Shown here: positions 7,901-7,999 of the stretch, one piece after another
Layout: the number at the start of each line of letters is the position of its first letter
Numbering within the stretch: position 1 is the first letter of the stretch
Translations under genes and position numbers: made by a program
DNA from: Jatrophihabitans sp.
GTDB taxonomy: Bacteria > Actinomycetota > Actinomycetes > Mycobacteriales > Jatrophihabitantaceae
NCBI GenBank assembly: GCA_025966255.1
Contig: JAOPVG010000151.1
Location: 1-7,999 of the forward strand
Length of the DNA: 7,999 nt
Reading direction: 5' to 3'
The notes under the pieces: model-generated
The model's input: only the letters and a program-made list of their open reading frames with translations
What the model was told of the DNA's origin: nothing
Database searches by the model: none

Positions 7901-7999
7901 TGACCGCAACGACTACCGCCGGCACCTACACGGCGACCTGCACCACATCGCCGCAGTTCGCGGGTACGCACGCGATCACCGCGGACTATTCGGGCGACG
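4819..7999 (+). CDS. Exported RCC1 beta-propeller protein with Ig-like domains (3' truncated by window edge)
   Basis: A large frame without a stop for 1060 codons that runs off the window. The N-terminus is a signal peptide: Arg4-Arg5, a hydrophobic stretch to about residue 28, and a likely cut after Ala32 or Ala33. Next come seven RCC1-type repeats (about 36-404), an Ig-like domain (405-508), seven more RCC1-type repeats (509-872), and two Ig-like domains (875-975 and 976 on, the latter cut). Each repeat centres on Trp-Gly-x-Asn-x-x-Gly-Gln-Leu-Gly, and seven such blades normally close a beta-propeller. The only six cysteines form one pair per Ig-like domain. The ATG at 4819 is preferred. 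GTG 4825 is equally possible, and GTG 4777 would put an acidic extension before the signal peptide. RCC1 folds bind proteins or act as scaffolds, but no catalytic motif is seen, so surface binding or adhesion is only a guess. Any wall anchor or transmembrane segment would lie beyond the window. Confidence 0.88.
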   Translation, partial: MIVRRALSVLTAGALGSGVAVAVLIAGPSVAAADPALVVTGAALGFGYNSNGQLGVGTTANTFTPAPAQLPSGVTASKTALGAVHSLAIGSDGKVYAWGDNTTGELGNGTTTASKTPIVVSIPAGVTVTSIAAGYYDSFAVTSTGAVYGWGINNLGQLGNSTTATAKVPTLVSLPAGVSATSIASGYGHTLVVTSTGAAYGWGYNANGQVGDASVTSRAQPVAVKLPVGTTVTSVAAGYLHSLAVTSTGGVLGWGSNSNGQVGNGGAANTAVSTPVAINLGSGVAASVGAGALHSLAVTTTGAVYAWGDNASGQYGNGTVTTSKTPLLLAGFAPVTTALGGYGYSLFQTTTGAVYGSGDNRVGSLGSGTATAFYITPVVVKLPPAAPVSSIAAAVTGYHSFVVVPTVVTTTTLTTSANPTKLGQPTAFAVTITGIPAGPVTFQAGGSPIHGCTATPLRKLSGPASNYTAVCTISDLPVGPSTISVDYAGDAFHAASGASLTQTVTATAGVLTGWGANNVGQLGTGNGGVKLLPVTPFLPDGAQAVSVATDNSHTVAILAGGEVYAWGDNANGQLGDGSTTASKVPVRVTLPAGVTPVSVATGSGDSFLVTTTGALYAWGLNNYGQLGDGSTTNASTPQLVPLPDGTVVTQASAGLGHTLALTSTGEIYSWGLNNLGQLGINSTTNTPNPTSVPLVGGVRAGAVSAGYSHSLAVTADNRVLAWGDNRTGELGNASPTLATAPTLTAIPSGTKITTVSASFGTSYGLSTDGGVLAWGYNAAGQLGNGSTTTTATPTPVPLPGGASATAIAAASSTGYALTGNGDVYTWGDNTYGEFGDGTSTSSPTPVKTHLPTGGSATAIGAGHVGLSGLAIVPRISTSTSVVSAPNPSTYGQQVTFTANVSPTDGGGAVAFTADGSDTPITGCGAVSLGLAAGSYTATCTVSTLEVGAHAVLASYTGDRLYKPSSASLEGGQAVQRIATTTTVATSVNPGTYKSPLTFTATVSNTDGGGTVAFANEGTTITGCGAQTLTATTTAGTYTATCTTSPQFAGTHAITADYSGD
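4924..6030 (+). repeat. First block of seven RCC1-type repeats (predicted beta-propeller 1)
   Basis: The tryptophan-equivalent positions are residues 46, 98, 150, 202, 254, 307 and 357, so the spacing is 52, 52, 52, 52, 53 and 50. The first repeat has Phe at that place and the seventh has Ser (Tyr-Gly-Ser-Gly-Asp-Asn), so the two end blades are degenerate. The block opens with a half-blade strand (Leu-Val-Val-Thr-Gly-Ala) and closes with a matching one (His-Ser-Phe-Val-Val-Val). This is consistent with the strand exchange that seals RCC1 propellers. The DNA of the repeats has diverged, though short exact matches remain, for example the codons around 5101-5121 and 5728-5748. Confidence 0.85.
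6031..6342 (+). other. Ig-like domain 1, between the two propellers
   Basis: Residues 405-508 read as a bacterial Ig-like domain of the group 3 kind. It opens with Thr-Thr-Thr-Thr-Leu-Thr-Thr and Asn-Pro, has a Pro-Val-Thr-Phe strand in the middle, and ends with Val-Asp-Tyr-Ala-Gly-Asp-Ala-Phe before a Ser-rich exit. Cys452 and Cys471 are the only cysteines in this domain and are likely disulfide bonded after export. It separates the two propellers as a spacer. Confidence 0.75.
6343..7434 (+). repeat. Second block of seven RCC1-type repeats (predicted beta-propeller 2)
   Basis: All seven core tryptophans are kept, at residues 514, 566, 618, 670, 722, 774 and 826. The spacing is exactly 52 residues (156 nt) every time, with no insertion or deletion. 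The consensus per blade is Tyr-x-Trp-Gly-x-Asn-x-x-Gly-Gln-Leu-Gly-x-Gly-Ser-Thr-Thr, then Pro and a hydrophobic strand, Leu-Pro-x-Gly, and a strand ending near Leu-Ala-Val-Thr. The block begins and ends with half-blades, as in block 1. This copy is more regular than the first. Confidence 0.87.
7441..7743 (+). other. Ig-like domain 2
   Basis: Residues 875-975 form a second Ig-like domain, with Thr-Ser-Val-Val at its start, Asn-Pro-Ser-Thr-Tyr-Gly-Gln before a Val-Thr-Phe-Thr-Ala strand, and Ser-Tyr-Thr-Gly-Asp near its end. Cys923 and Cys939 form a probable disulfide. It follows propeller 2 directly and resembles domain 3 more than domain 1. Confidence 0.75.
7744..7999 (+). other. Ig-like domain 3 (truncated at window edge)
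   Basis: From residue 976 a third Ig-like domain repeats the pattern of domain 2: Thr-Thr-Thr-Thr-Val, Asn-Pro-Gly-Thr-Tyr, Leu-Thr-Phe-Thr-Ala-Thr-Val-Ser, an Asp-Gly-Gly-Gly turn, Cys1023 and Cys1041, and Asp-Tyr-Ser-Gly-Asp at the cut. Shared Thr-Asp-Gly-Gly-Gly and Ile-Thr-Gly-Cys-Gly-Ala segments suggest domains 2 and 3 arose by recent tandem duplication, and more copies may follow downstream. Confidence 0.7.

Noticed and set aside
5797..7971. A 724-codon open frame on the minus strand opposite the RCC1-Ig gene
   Set aside because: It mirrors the periodic plus-strand repeats, is rich in Arg, Gly, Ala and Asp as expected from antisense reading of GC-rich DNA, and shows no recognisable domain. 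The plus-strand frame has a signal peptide and clear domain families.

Overview
The window is one high-GC, densely coding stretch with every supported gene on the plus strand. Family-level features point to an actinobacterium. NuoM has the Leu-Asp-Lys-Val-Gly-Thr-Phe-Gly form of its second conserved lysine motif. NuoN has a long charged loop before its Gln-Thr-Glu-Val-Phe-Pro-Leu segment. A long-chain polyprenyl diphosphate synthase gene sits directly behind nuoN, an arrangement I recall from Streptomyces and relatives. I cannot name a genus from this sequence.

Region 1 (1-3631) is the distal end of a complex I (NADH:quinone oxidoreductase) operon: the C-terminal third of nuoL, cut by the window edge, then complete nuoM and nuoN. 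The stop and start codons overlap by 4 nt at both junctions (GTGA at 483-486, ATGA at 2045-2048), so translation is probably coupled. The three products are the antiporter-like proton-pumping subunits of the membrane arm. NuoM and NuoN keep their key channel Glu, Lys and His residues.

Region 2 (3632-4663) follows after 36 nt. It holds a 331-residue all-trans polyprenyl diphosphate synthase with both Asp-rich motifs and an alanine five residues before the first, the pattern of long-chain enzymes. The likely logic is that it makes the isoprenoid tail of the menaquinone that complex I reduces.

Region 3 (4664-4818) is a 155-nt intergenic gap without a convincing terminator or promoter.

Region 4 (4819 to the end) is a large gene open at the 3' edge, with at least 1060 codons and no stop. 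It encodes an exported protein built as signal peptide, seven RCC1-type repeats, one Ig-like domain, seven more RCC1-type repeats and at least two more Ig-like domains. The Trp-Gly core of the second block recurs at exactly 52 residues (156 nt) through all seven repeats. This double seven-bladed propeller is the most distinctive item in the window. Its function is unknown, and nothing ties it to respiration beyond adjacency. I found no RNA genes, mobile elements, CRISPR arrays or prophage signals.
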